Shown: positions 23,085 to 35,187, numbered from the stretch's first letter. The stretch is DNA of 64,000 nucleotides from Angiostrongylus vasorum (GCA_018806985.1 JADANN010000251.1:940001-1004000); one strand, 5' to 3'. Program-made: numbers and translations. Notes: a model not told the origin generated them from the sequence alone.

Positions 23085-23166
23085 TTGACATCTGCAAGTT
23101 TTCTTATACGTTTAGAACTATTTTTTAATTTGACATCTGCAAGTTTTCTTATACGTTTAGAACTAT
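23085..23166 (+). repeat. Direct tandem duplication of a 36-bp word
   Basis: The word beginning TTGACATCTGCAAGTTTTCT is repeated exactly with a 45-bp period (starts at 23085 and 23130). Function unknown; it lies about 400 bp after geminin-like gene 2. Confidence 0.9.
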
Positions 23167-23237
23167 ACCTGCGGATCTTCTTACCAAGAGTGTTTACTTC
23201 ATATCCTGGTTCAATCCTTACTTAGTTTACCATTCAA

Positions 23238-24058
23238 TACGCTGGCGAGGGTGGTATAGTAGTGATGCTGTTCAGTACACGTAAGGTTCTGGTTCGACCC
23301 TTTGCCAGATAAACTATATCCCTCCAAGGTCGAGAGATTGTTACCAAATTTGTCTGCGATCAACAAGCTCGCATTAGTGCAGAGAAGCTGGCGAACTTCT
23401 GTGTTTAAAATCGGGCAACGCCCTCGCACGACTGCAGCGGTATTTATAAGATCAAAGTTCTCAAGTACTACTTGAAGCCACGCGTGGGATCTGAAGAGTT
23501 TCGTGGATGACGTAAATGAAGAAACGAGTGGAATTAAAGGACTGCTGGAATCGCTACAATATAGAAATGTGGGATCGTGTAGAAAATTTAATATTTGATT
23601 TGGTCGATTCATCGTAAATGTGTAGTAAGTTTCGGATCCGTCTTTCTACTAACCCTCAAACCAATGATTTTGTTTTTTATTGGTGAGCCGACATAGCGTT
23701 GCTAACACAATAGTTACGTCACGGTGTTTAACGCTCCAGCGAATTTTTACCTTTTCCAGACCCTGGCTCACATTGCTACAAATAGCACTCAAACAATCAC
23801 AACCCTAACGGAGAGAAATCTGGGTTGAATTATTCCCATATTTATTCGAACTAAAGGCTGAAAGTTCCACAATCTATCTATACTTTTTGTTTATTTTTTT
23901 ATTCTACATGACCCATCTTTGCATCTGTTGTGCGGATCCCAGTGCTTCTTTTGAGCACAGACAACCCTGGTACTAGTTTCCTGACCCTGGATGGTTTAGA
24001 GGCTTAGTGAGCCCAGGGATGGGTCGAACGAGCACAGTGCTGCCACCTCAACATTAAT
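23238..24058. repeat. Two SINE-A relics and spacer
   Basis: 23238-23430 (+): diverged head (GGGTGGTATAGTAGTGATGC, GGTTCGACCC) and TTACCAAATTTGTCTGCGAT. 23930-24058 (-): body pieces CCTGACCCTGGATGGTTTAG, GCTTAGTGAGCCCAGGGATG and a GGTCGAACG box. The spacer (23431-23929) shows no gene. Confidence 0.5.
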
Positions 24059-24415
24059 CTACACTTTTTGGTAAATTTTGTCCTTAGGGTGATGTTCACT
24101 GGGGTACTTTAAAATCGTAGTCCATATAAACCGAAGATATTTAACTGAAATATGGCCTCAACTGATTCGAAACCAAATGCATTAATACCACTGCATATGT
24201 GACTCGGACAGGACCACATGCATTCATGTCAATGCATTCGCCTGCCAGCTGTTAACTTTACCGTCCAAGGTTCTTTACTACATTTTTTTATATCAAATCA
24301 ATATCCCGTCGAAAAAAAACCGTTTGTATAAGGTGTCGTCCATTGTCTCTCTGTTCCGTCTGTTCTTTGCGCATAATAATTTATTAAGGCCGTGAATTTT
24401 TCATACAAATTTCAG

Positions 24416-24700
24416 ATGCCAAATGCTGTTGACGAGAAGGTTCCTAAGGTATTGCAAACTACAGAAGGTTCCAACTCAGGCACACAAAGCACGCGCTCAT
24501 CAATTTGTTTCAGCACAGTGTGTCATCGGGTACAATAGAGGTCTCCAACACCCTTTGCTCAAAGGTGGATGGAAATGTAAGATATAACGTTTTAAGGTGG
24601 ATATACCGAACATATATTGTAGAGCCGACCGTCAAAAGCTGATTACATAGGGGTTACTAGACTAGTTATCAGCCTTCTTTATGACTGCAAAGAAGGATAA
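24416..24700 (+). CDS. Small three-exon candidate gene, unrecognised
   Basis: Exons 24416-24448, 24514-24576 and 24623-24700 join in phase 0. The ATG sits directly after TTTCAG, which could be a spliced-leader acceptor. Donors are AAG|GTATTG and AAT|GTAAGA, acceptors TTTCAG and TTGTAG; introns are 65 and 46 nt. The product would be 57 residues (start MPNAVDEKVPK, end LYDCKEG) with no recognised domain. The first two exons are well supported by splice signals; the third is less certain, and the gene may continue. Confidence 0.35.
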
Positions 24701-25018
24701 ATCTCCCAAAAACATGCATATGTACAAAGAATAACATAGCGGATATGTTGGATATGAAGACGCGCAGAAATAAGCCAAATCATTTAAAAACATGCAAAAG
24801 AAGCGGCATGGACATTTTGAGGGGTGGGACAAACTGGACCGTATGCATTCGTCCCAGCTGGAACCAAACACGAGGAAAAAATTGCTGGTACACGGATGTG
24901 AAACAAAAATTAGAGCTAGTTGCGAATACAGAATGAAACGCCAAGTTCGGTTCCAAACTCTTGATTTCGAAGCTATTCTGAGGATGGCGTTCGACTTTAT
25001 TCACGTATTCTATTTTAT

Positions 25019-25318
25019 CGGAGCGCGAGTAGCGCAGTGGTTAAAGATTTCCCTGCAATACACATGCGGTTCTTCGTTTGATCCCGCGCCGCAGTCTCAC
25101 TAAGCCCTTCATCATTTCGGGAGACAAGTTGATACCAGGATTTTCTGAGAGGAGAGCAGCAGTGACTCAACTCATCGGTAGGCAACTACGAGTCATTGTA
25201 AAGGCCACATTTGCGTTCAGTCACCTCGAACGAGTGCTTAGTGAAGTCGAATGCATGGCGCCAGTCCCTCAGGGATTGATCAACGCCGAGACCTCCACCG
25301 TTTTTTATCCTTTATTCC
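25019..25318 (+). mobile_element. SINE-A, full length
   Basis: Head GCGCGAGTAGCGCAGTGGTT, then GTTTGATCCCG as B-box, body GATACCAGGATTTTCTGAGA, end GATCAACGCCGAGACC and a T-rich tail. Interval 25319-26249 has no recognised gene; frames at 25603-25806 and 25894-26100 are short and unsupported. Confidence 0.8.
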
Positions 25319-26263
25319 GTTTTTATTTTAAAATGGAAAAATAGAGAACAAAGAATGTGCTAAGAATACGTGAAGTCTATATCCATTATTGACCTGTCTG
25401 AGATGGTAATATCTCACTATGATAGTGGTCTTAAAATATGCAATAATTATATAAAAAACTGCTGGTAAACACAAAAGCATCAAGTACAGCTAGAATTCCA
25501 TTCGAGAACAACTGACCAGATATCAAATGAACAAGGTTACTCCTATCTACAAATGATTAATACACGAATGAGATACAAGTAGACTAGTAAAGCAGCCCAG
25601 CAGTGGTCCGCAATCATGGCATATTTAAAGAACCGAATTCGTACAAGTACAAATCGTTCGCGTTGACGGCTTCCAATGAGACGAACTGTGCATTTTCTAT
25701 ACTCAAGTGGGCTTCGGACTCCTTACTCTCTGAAACATCAATGGGAGAAACTAATGGGTTAGATAACCCAGAGCAATGTCTGTTGGATTTTTCTGGGAAT
25801 CAGTAGCTTAAGAAGCATAGTAGGTTTCTTATTCATGCATGAAAGTTAAATTCTTCCTTTTTCTAAACTTTTACTTGTATCTGATACATTAGAATGAGAT
25901 TTGTTCACCTGTGGCAGAGACTGTACGATTCTTACTGCGTGGTGACCGTGTCAGAAAATTCCCAACAGCATTCCAAATATTCCGCAGATCAGTGGTCATT
26001 ATGTGACTTGGCAATAACTGGAGAAAAAAAAACATCCGAAAAAAACTCGGAAAAACTCATTTCGTATTGTGGAGTAAAAAATCAGGATTTGATTCAATAA
26101 AATGCTAATGGGATTAGACTTCTAAAGAAGTGTAGGAGAACATCGAAGACGCAAAAAAAAGACGTGGGCAGTAGTTGGTGTGAAGTGCGAACGAGATCTA
26201 ACACATCACGAACCGCACTCGTTTTTGTTCACTACCGATTATTTTTGGTAACTAGAGTAGTTG

Positions 26264-26440
26264 GTACCAGACTAACTACCAACTATTGGTACCAGACTTG
26301 TCTGGGAGGATAGCACCATTGGCTCGCTATATCGGTAAGCCACCGCGGTGCATTCAATCATCTCCAAACGATGCTTAATAAAGTCGAATGCATGGCGCAT
26401 CTCTCAGGGATTGATCAACGCCGGGAGCTCTATCCTTTTT
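26264..26440 (+). mobile_element. SINE-A, 5'-truncated, with 14-bp target duplication
   Basis: Lacks the tRNA-like head and begins in the body at TTGGTACCAGACTTGTCTGG, with a short scrambled copy of that start before it; it ends CTATCCTTTTT. The word AACTAGAGTAGTTG flanks it at 26250-26263 and 26441-26454. Truncation at the 5' end plus duplication shows LINE-type target-primed insertion. Confidence 0.9.
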
Positions 26441-26454
26441 AACTAGAGTAGTTG

Positions 26455-28875
26455 AGGATTTTAAGACGTCGAAGACCTATAATGGACTATTTGCTACGCC
26501 CCGTTAAAGGCATACATGATTTTTAGAAATTATTCTTTCATTTGGAAATTGTCTAAAGTTAAGATTTTCAAAAAAATTTAAAAAACTTAAATTTTTGGAG
26601 GTCTCATCGCAAATGCTGGAGCTGCAAACATTAATGTTACATTTGGGGGAACAATCTTGTACTGAAAGCGTCAACAAAGAAAGGAAAAAGAAAACCTATG
26701 GGCCCCAGGAATCTAGATTTTCTCTTTGTAGACTAGCAACACCTCTATTTTGCTGGCAAGTATTCTGCAAATTCCAACGATTTTTACTTCATTAGTAGAG
26801 CGTACACTGTTGATTAAGAACTGAAAGCAGACACTGCTTCTGACTTTATGCATTGAAACAAATGCATGGAGTCAGTGGATGTGTGATTTGTGGCCATTCT
26901 CCATAAAGGAAGTTTATTCACCAACAGCTTAGAGTTGTACTCAGCATGATGAAACTTTTCCTTGGCTACGTGAAAAAGTAATCCACTCAAGAGATATGCT
27001 CCTTATCAGCAAAGAAAAGCTCTGATATTGGTTTTTTGTCGGAATACGAGGGTAAAGTAGGAATGCTTAGATCAAGATCTTTGGAAGAAAACCAGAAAAT
27101 ACATTTAATGTGTGATCGGAGTGATTAGAGTAGCTCTCGATTCTTTTCAACTTCTAAGCAGATGTTCCGCGCCACATGATCAGCCGTCATGTGTTTTCCG
27201 GTGAGTAAAAAACAATTCGGAGGAAACATTCACTGTCTGGAACATTTGGTCGACAGCAAGCAGAGTCCAGTTCGGCCAGCAGGTAGCAGACACTGGCTTG
27301 TAGTTAGCAGCTCATGTAGTTACCTGTTCGAGAACACTTTTGACGGGATCAACTAGTAAGATTAAGATGAATTCATCATTTATTAGTCCTAACATTCCAC
27401 AGCATAATATTGAATTGGAATACACAGTGATTCTGTTGGCACTGAATCTCACAGACTGGAATTCCGTCATAATCTTTGATATTTATAGTATGACAAATGG
27501 AATTCGGGAGACATGAAACAAACAAGAATGGCGATGTTGAGCTAAAGAAATGATATGATCCTCTCCAAAAAAAAGATATGTAATTAACGGTGCTCCACGA
27601 TGAGCTTTAGTGAGCAGTAGGAGGACGAAGTGGTTGTTTGCTAAGTGGACAATTTGTCCAGAGATGTGAAAGGGGGAAGGAGATGTGCCAAGTGTAGCAC
27701 GAGAACATCGTTGTTTGTGTTGACGTAGCACTTTTGAAGAGAAGAGGACAGAGAGAACGAGAGGGGAGCGAGCGAGGACGGCGGTGATGAAGGCCATACC
27801 TTGCCCCTCTATAAATCATTTGATGCTTCTAAACAAGAAAAGAATCAACATCGCTGACACCGCTACCGTTTATTTTCTACTTGATTCGAATTTGAATACT
27901 TGAATTGTTCTTCTTCACAAAGAATTGTGCTGATCCCAGTAGAGATTTTCTATAGAACTGGTATGAGGTTCCAAAAAACACGTCAGAGCTCCCTGACGTC
28001 ATCACCACGGGCAACTAATCCCACTCTTATGGATGGGGGAAAAGGTTTGCCCACTTGGCCACCATGTTTCGTCTAGGGCGAAGACGATTTCCAGCATCCG
28101 TTTAGTTCGACCTGATCCTCCAGAATTCCTGAACTTATTCTCAACCTTAGTGATCGACGATTCGTTCTTGAGTGGATGTCGATGTTCGACATCCAGAAGC
28201 ATTCCTTATTGGTAGTCTTAATAGATTTTGTCAATTTCTACTACCATCTTCATGCTACATATTTGATGTGAGCTCCAGCGCTTTTGTTGAAATATTTTGG
28301 TTCCTTAACTGCGTTAATATATTTCAAAATTTCTATTGAAAAAATACAAAAAGAAAGTAGTATGCTAGAAAATTTGTCATTCTCAATAGCCTGAAGCTTC
28401 AGTGTTGGATCTGCATCGCACACCGGTTACTCCAGCAGGGTCCACCAAGCTGTGTAGGGCTATTCGGCGGTGTTCCACAAATTTTCCCTCTCTCTCAGCA
28501 GATAGGTGCCGGTGAGAAGTCGGATTGTGCAGCATTTGGTCAGTCCTGAAGGAAGTCGGAAAATTTCCGATCAACGGAGTTCCTGCTGCTTGTGGTGAAG
28601 ACTAGGAACTCCCCAGTATAGCTTTCTTTGAAGTTTAACTGGGACTAACTGGAATTGACCTGACCAGCAAACAACATTCTAGAAGAAGGGAAATTCCTCA
28701 AATTGTGGTTGAACCCATGCAGAAATCCGTAGAGAGTGATGGTCGGATACGAGAGAACGAGTAGAGTGAAAGCATCGCTGGGACTCTGACAATTACATCA
28801 AGTCAACCCATATAAAAAATAAATGTAAAATAACAACTGTGTAGAAGAAGACATTTCGTTCTAAATAGTTCATAT
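26455..28875. other. Region without a confident gene
   Basis: The longest frame is 27483-27797 (-), 104 codons, starting MAFITAVLARSPLVLSVLF, hydrophobic like a signal peptide, but with no known similarity and no nearby splice support. Frames over 28002-28215 exist on both strands and are unassigned. Confidence 0.35.
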
Positions 28876-29155
28876 AGGGTGCGTGTGGCGCAGTGGTTAG
28901 AGGCGCCCTGCAAACACACGTGGAATCGATCCCTATGCCCATGGCCCACTAAGCCTTCCATCCCTCCGGGGTCGGCAAATTGGTACCAGACTTCTCTGAG
29001 AGGATAGCAGCACTGCCTTGAAACATCGGTAGGCCACCGCTAGTCATTGTAAAGGCCAGATATGCATTCAATCAACTCCAAACGATGCTTAGTGAAGTCG
29101 AATGCATGGCGCATCCCTTAGGGATTGATCAACGCCGAGAGCTTTTTTTTAGCTT
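28876..29155 (+). mobile_element. SINE-A, well preserved
   Basis: Best intact head in the window: GTGCGTGTGGCGCAGTGGTT, GGAATCGATCCCT, body, GATCAACGCCGAGAGC end and T tract. Possible imperfect duplication AAATAGTT(C/TT)ATAT on both sides (about 28863 and 29157). Confidence 0.85.
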
Positions 29156-29403
29156 CAAATAGTTTTATATAATACAATAAAGATATTCGTCGAAGCATAT
29201 GACGTTACAGTCATAAATTCATGATTAACACACTGTCTGCCAGATGATGGTCATCGTCACCATGGCGAACGACTTGCAGCATGTGCTAATAGTCCTACTC
29301 TAAGCTCTAACCAATGCAAACCCTCGTGATCAGATACTTTTCGGGAGAACAATGACAAAAACGATCTATAAAAACAGTTAATCATATGCATAACAATGAA
29401 ACA

Positions 29404-29694
29404 TGAAGCGTTTGGCGTTGCTCAATCATTGTGAGATTCACCGTGCATCAAACCTCATCAAGTTAGTTATAGTTAGAAGTGATTGAATGCGTATTTGTTC
29501 TATATGATGGTTACTGGTTACCGGTGATCTACCGATGTATTCAGTGACTGGTGCTATGGTCCCAAACATGTATGGCACCAATCTGCTGAGCTCGGAGGGA
29601 TAGAAGGGATGGTGGGGTTGGGGCGATCGCGCCAGCTATCAACACAGTGTCTGTTGGAGGGCAGCTCTAACCACGGCGCTACACGCACTCTTTG
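29404..29694 (-). mobile_element. SINE-A, diverged
   Basis: On the - strand the head GAGTGCGTGTAGCGCCGTGG, a Tyr-less eroded box and body (TTGGTGCCATACATGTTTGG), end near 29404 (GAGCAACGCCAAACGCTT). Oriented opposite to the neighbour at 28876-29155. Confidence 0.7.
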
Positions 29695-31680
29695 ATTTGC
29701 ACACTAAATGTATTTTATACATTCCTTGCTAAACCAGCTAGTATCCATCCTGAGAGCTCAGGATGCAAGCCTGGGTTTGAATTCAAGATGAATTTCCTTG
29801 ATTAAAAAAACATTAAACAGAAATGAAGAAAAATAAATGTCTGCTCCCTAAAATTGCTCCCCTAGTCCGTACATACTTCCACCGACCAGATAAAACTCTT
29901 CGTTAGCTTATTAAGTTGGTAGCTACGAAAACTGGGTGCGAAGTCTAAAATACGTGGCCAGGAGGAAGAAAAAACTCATTTGAAAATCCCTTGGCTACTT
30001 GTCACAAGGCCGCCAAAGTATTAATTGATCTCAGTTTGTGAATTTTTGACAACATATTTCAGCTATGATTTACGAATGCTCGAAAATTTTATGTTTTGGA
30101 TTCAAACCATTAAATGGGACAAGTATTGGAGCTCCAGCTATAAAATGGATCACACTATATTCGGCTCAAATTCAGTTAAAGAAACAAATTTTTTTACAAA
30201 AGACCCAGCGAGTTTCCTCTGTCTAGCGGATTCTAGGGATCTGTTAAAAATCATATCTCAAAGAATGTCCTCACCGATGGCAAACGAGTGATGCGCTAGA
30301 GCTGGACCCCTGTAATCTAACTTTACTGGCTCGACACGAAACAGCACAGAAAGCACTATATTTTTTATTTTGCTTCGTATTTGATGACATCATATTATCA
30401 CGAAGTGCGACTAAATTAGAAACGATTTGTATAGGGTGCGTATTCAATTGCAACAACATTTAGTTGATGAAGAACAGCTTATGATATAAAAAACTGAATA
30501 GTAATAGACAGATCGTCGACTATCCCACACTTAGCTGGTACGTAATGGATTCCACGAAGGAAACTGGAGAGAAAATATGAACGGAGACCTTTCCTTTCTT
30601 GCGATAAAGCATAAACGGAAACAACAAAGGAGAAATGTAAATAGGACAAGAAGGAGGGCTCCGTTGTCCACGTAAACTGACTCGATTCTCAGTGATACAT
30701 CTTTGTAGACGCGGATTCACCAGATTGTGGCAGATTATCACTCCATTATCTCCACAACTGACGGCTGTGATGAAGAAACATACAGAAGATATTCTTAAGT
30801 ACACAAATGAGGGACAGTCGCCTGAACCGTAGCACTAGGATTACCGATATTAGCGTTACTATCATCACTATTATTGTTATTACTATTATTTTTTACTACT
30901 TTGTCAATGTATTGTCACAAATCGTGATCACTTAAAGGACCTGCAAAGCTAAGGTTATTTGTAGAATGCATGTGTGTTAAATAAGCAGTGAGACATAAAT
31001 CGAGAGCAACGACGTGAAAAGAGCAAGCTGGTATAGGTGTTTACTAGTTACATGAATCTACTTTTTGCTATGGCGCAGCATAGTCTATGCTCGCTAATGA
31101 CCGGAAGCATGTTGTATCCTCTGGAAACGTAAGAGAAAAAACAAACTAAACGGCGTCGAATATCAATCTCAACTTTCCAAACTGATTAATGATTTATGAG
31201 AATATTTGCCATTACTGTGTCTAAAATTTGATTCCTTCATTTCTCTCAGTTCGGAACAAACGAGCTCCTAATATAAATGGGTTAAAGTGGTGGGCAATTA
31301 TGCTGAGGATTCTGAAATCTTGGCACCGAAGCAGGTAAGCTGTTCGATTTGGATTCTCTGTCAGGAACACATGTCATTGAAATTCTTTTCATTTAGACGT
31401 AGAAAACCTACACGAGAAGTCTTCGAAGAGAAACGAGGTAACATTTCTCGCTCTAACTAAATTCATCTCTTGTGTCATCTTATGCCTTCGCATGACGAAA
31501 ACACATTCAACGAGTTCTAAGTCAATATCAGGAAGTTCATTAAAAAAGATAATACTTTTTGTAGGAGTTCCATTGTTGACTTATAATGATCTGCTTGGAC
31601 AGAGAGTACAGAAGAACAACTGAAGAATACAAAGGTGGAACGAGCGGATTACAGTATGGCAACTATTCCCAGAACAGTTT
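29695..31680. other. Region without a confident gene
   Basis: One frame of note is 30520-30804 (-), 94 codons, with a hydrophobic start (MYLRISSVCFFITAVSCGDN) and several Cys residues. It may be an exon of a secreted protein but has no supporting partner exons. A short (ATT)n tract lies near 30850-30895. Confidence 0.3.
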
Positions 31681-33094
31681 CTATTTTCCTTCTGTATCTA
31701 ATTCTATCTTTGTATGACTGTATGTTTCGGAAATAAGTGTCATATCCAGTTTTCTCAAGTTGCCTAGCAAATGTCGTAGAACGTACATATCTTGATCCCG
31801 TGCTAACGAACTTCGATCACTATAAACAGTATTGTTATGCAAACCTATTCTTAGAATCTGAACTTGTTGTTTGTTATTACTGTCCAAAAGTTATCGTGCG
31901 TACAATAACAAGAAGTGCATGAGGATGCTTGCGAGAGAAGTCGTCTGCCAGCTGACCTTAGTATATTGAGAGGATTTGGAGAGGTAGCCGACGGATGTTT
32001 TCGGTAATGATGCTGGACCTGTGCCAAATACCGCCTTCTCCGGAAGCATATAAATAGCTTCGTGAATTGGTATACAGGGTCCGCTCTTTAGATCTGTACC
32101 GTATTGATCTCGTGTGTTACCAATGTAGATTATCGCAGTTGTTAAGTCATATTGCACATAGTCATTCCTGTACATTGGGCTCATCATATCATTATTGAAT
32201 GACAGTTGCGAATTGTACGTTAACTTCGCATCACCGTCACTACGTCACGTTTCCCACCAGCTCAGTGTATCGTCATCATCATCCTGATCCTCATCCTAGT
32301 GTTACTGTTCATTGTTTATCAATTGATCTGCGGTGCGTTGTCAGTAGCGGCGGCTATACTAAAATGCGTTCTGTCTGCAACGCCATCGGTGGCATGTACC
32401 ATTCCTCCCACACGGTATGCCATGCGTACAAGGCCGCTGACCGGCCAACTCGTGCTGTGTATTTGACAAGCCGCTATAGGCTTCTCATTTCTCAGTAGTT
32501 ATCTTTCTGGACCACGATATTTTAGGCAATGGTGGCACCCATCGATGCTCAAACTTCACGTTGCAGACATATCGTTATCCAATACCAGCCGCCTGACCAT
32601 GTTCCTCAGATGACTCATCTCATTCGTACTCACATCCATCATCAATACTTTGCTATCCTCATCAATCAGTGTCAAACTACACCTGATCGCTGTACATATG
32701 ATCTCTAGCTTAGCCTAGCGCACGGCTTATCTTCATCTGACTGTTCTGTTTTTCCTAGCCCTCGACATCTGGGCCACTGTACGCGCTAGTGCGGGCGTCA
32801 TCATCCGCATCTCCTTATTCGTGATTGTTATCAAGTTGCTGTTATCATAGTACTAATGTTGTAAGAGTATTATTCACAATACTCTTATGCCTTGGTAAGC
32901 TTCACTTCAGTAGTAGGTACAGCACCTCATAGACTTGAACATGTGCCAGTAGTTCTCCGTCGATATTACTGTTGTATTGATGTTGTATTTATGCATCAAA
33001 CGGTTTAATCCCGATCTCGCGAGATATTGCTCTGTGACAACTACGAAAAGTCCTGCGTGGCGTCTTCTCACGAAGTCGAGCATTCTGCTTAAAA
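31681..33094 (-). CDS. Five-exon gene, unrecognised, faintly VWA-like
   Basis: Exons in order 33094-32970, 32852-32783, 32704-32560, 32239-31957 and 31857-31681. Phases agree at every junction (0, 1, 2, 0) with GT-AG introns, which is hard to get by chance. The modelled part is about 243 residues, ends at a stop, and is open at the 5' side (first exon enters in phase 1). Segments include GLFVVVTEQYLARSGLNRLM, SLTLIDEDSKVLMMDVST and TDLKSGPCIPIHEAIYMLPE followed by AVFGTGPASLPKTSVGYLS. The last part recalls the von Willebrand A-domain layout (Thr-Asp, helix with Ala, Phe-Gly, Pro-Lys, hydrophobic strand), but the metal-site DxSxS was not found. Function unknown; upstream exons are missing. Confidence 0.45.
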
Positions 33095-33784
33095 CTAGTG
33101 GTTATACGGTGCCGAGAACCGACTCGAAGGCCTATATTCCACTAGCAGCTACAATATACAGCCTTTTTATCCCATAATCCTTCCGGTGCATTTTATGCAA
33201 TGGATACAGTGGGGCGGGAGACAAAATGAACCATTTGCATTGAATGCAATACACTTAGTCCATTTGCAGTGTTCTACTTGGTCATTTCGGGATTTTTTTC
33301 TACTCACGCGATAGATTATCCAACAAGCATTTTATGTAGGGAGACGCCCATAGAAGGCTGCTGTCTGCACTTAGTTAATTTACGAAAGATCTCTTTCTAA
33401 TTCTATTAAAGAAATCATTTTGCAACAACTGACTATTGCAGCTGAAGAGAGTACACACGAGAGAGACTGCCGATGAAGAAGGCACAAAAATGTCCCTTGT
33501 GCTCTAACAGAACACTGGAATCCGACATTTCGGACCATTCGTTCGCTATGATAAGTTGATAAAGCACTAAGGAGATTTCTCTAGAATTGCTCAGCGCTCA
33601 TTGTATATGGCTCCATAAATGTTCGACTTTTTGTTGATGTTTTATGCGTTTCATTCATGGACATTCATTTACAATTTGCAAATTCTTTTGCTGTTTGCAT
33701 TTCAGAAACATATTTCCCTTTAACTTTGGCATTACTGATCAATATGCATTCCTCCATTGATGAGCTTACACAAAGTGGAAAAAA

Positions 33785-34000
33785 AGAAAACTTTATTCGG
33801 CTAGCGTCTCGGTACGTTCGCCTTCTTCAGAGCAGAATTGATCCGAGTCGAATGTCTACAGTTCTTCGTTTTCCGATGTGGGTCTTTGTGCCCGCATCCT
33901 ATCGAATCTTCTGGAATTGGACTCCGCTCGAATGACAATCAACTCAACAGGTAGTGCTTTTTATACACGACAGTTGTTGACAGTAATCGTCCACTGATCA
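33785..34000 (-). repeat. Repeat E copy
   Basis: On the - strand: TATA box (TATAAAAAG, 33965-33957), then about 160 nt later CTGAAGAAGGCGAACGTACC, GAGACGCTAGCCGAATAAAG. Same order as the copies at 17.5-18.1 kb and 43.4 kb. The 92-codon frame over it is spurious. Confidence 0.65.
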
Positions 34001-34093
34001 TCGTTCCATCTTCTCTGGACCATCCATCCTGCAGAAATGAGCGCCATTATCAGCTAGCACAAGGCGTAGTAATATTTCGAGTTATTACCTATT

Positions 34094-34400
34094 TTGTTCT
34101 GTATTATTCCACTACATATTTTATTTTGTTTCCACTTTTTTATTATGTTGTTACTCATATCACTATTAGTACTTTATTTTATATTTTGCTTTTTTAATTT
34201 TTTATTTTTTTTTATTTTTTCACTTTCTATTACTTTATTTTTCAACTTTTTCACTTTTTATTCAATATTTACATGCTCTTTTGTCTTAGTTTATTTCGTC
34301 TTATCCTTTGTTTTATCTCATTTTTTTAATTATTTATTTTGTTACTACTTATATACAGTGCATAGGTACGATTTGCACTTCCCACTTAAAATCATCAATC
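34094..34400. repeat. T-rich low-complexity stretch
   Basis: Strongly T-biased sequence with ATTTT and TTATT runs. Its 105-codon Phe/Leu/Ile-rich frame is compositional, not a gene. Confidence 0.7.
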
Positions 34401-34419
34401 TTTACATTTAATGTTAACC

Positions 34420-34660
34420 TTTTATTTTCTGCCCACTATATCTTTTAACGACAGGGTGTGATGTGAGATGCAACCACAACTACGCTGTGATATTCGCATA
34501 ACTTGGACCCCACGCCAGATCGAACCACGACTTCCCTTTCCGGGGGCTCGCGCATTACACACTACACCACGAAAGCCCTTGTTTTGCGTTCCGCTCAGCA
34601 AGCTTTCTACCCATCGGTGCCATCAGCAATCACCCGTCAGCGTGATTGCGACGACGAACG
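34420..34660 (-). mobile_element. SINE-B, diverged single-arm copy
   Basis: On the - strand the tRNA-like part is clear: GTGGTGTAGTGTGTAATGCG (A-box region), CCCCCGGAAAGGG, GTGGTTCGATCTGG (B-box). Then GCGAATATCACAGCGTAGTT, and the tail ending ACACCCTGTCGTTAAAAG. Not palindromic here, so it shows the unit arm. Confidence 0.75.
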
Positions 34661-34838
34661 ACTTTACATTTAAGTTATTACTCCCAGCTACCACCAACAC
34701 AGCTCACATAGAACTTGCAGTTCCTAAATACATAAATACCGATGATTGACCACTATTCCATTCCCAATCTTTGTGAGGTACTATCGTTATCGTATGAAAT
34801 AGGGGGCTCATAGAAAATACATCAGTTTGTAAGCTGGT

Positions 34839-34918
34839 CTAGGTGCACAGAATATTCCGAGGAATGCGAAACAATCGGATTGTTGCTTCTCATTCCTTGG
34901 AATATTCTGTGCACTTGG
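34839..34918 (+). ncRNA. Near-perfect 80-nt hairpin, pre-miRNA-like candidate
   Basis: Left arm 34843-34866 (GTGCACAGAATATTCCGAGG then AATG) pairs with right arm 34891-34914 with one internal mismatch. The 24-nt middle also folds (ACAATC with GATTGT), giving a stem of about 35 bp with a tiny loop. Outer bases continue with G-U pairs. Size and shape fit a miRNA or siRNA precursor, though the stem is longer and more perfect than most nematode pre-miRNAs. A small foldback transposon relic is the alternative. An open frame (34843-35172) overlaps it. Confidence 0.4.
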
Positions 34919-35187
34919 CCCAACTTACGAAGGTGATCGACACGCGCTTTCTGACCGTCTATGTCTTGACGGAATTCGCAGCCGTTTGTTCAGTCGCAAT
35001 GAAGTATGTGTCTTCAAGCTTCAATGAACCAGAGAGCGGATCTCGAGAATATGCAAGCGGCGAAATGAAGCGATCGTCTTACATTAATTTCGTCAATACG
35101 AGTTGTAAAACGCTTTCAAATAGTGACAGCCAATGTGATGGGATCGTGACCCATAGCGAAACAGAGACGTGATAAATAAATAGATAC

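Noticed and set aside
28876..28960. tRNA gene (A- and B-box present)
   Set aside because: No cloverleaf with matching acceptor stem could be drawn; the sequence continues into the SINE-A body, as in every other copy.
32199..32498. 99-codon + strand frame with Cys and His
   Set aside because: Lies over an intron of the better supported - strand gene; no domain.
33657..33935. 92-codon frame
   Set aside because: Overlaps repeat E on the other strand, no splice or domain support.
34094..34411. 105-codon hydrophobic frame
   Set aside because: Produced by T-rich low-complexity DNA; looks like membrane protein only because TTT/TTA codons dominate.
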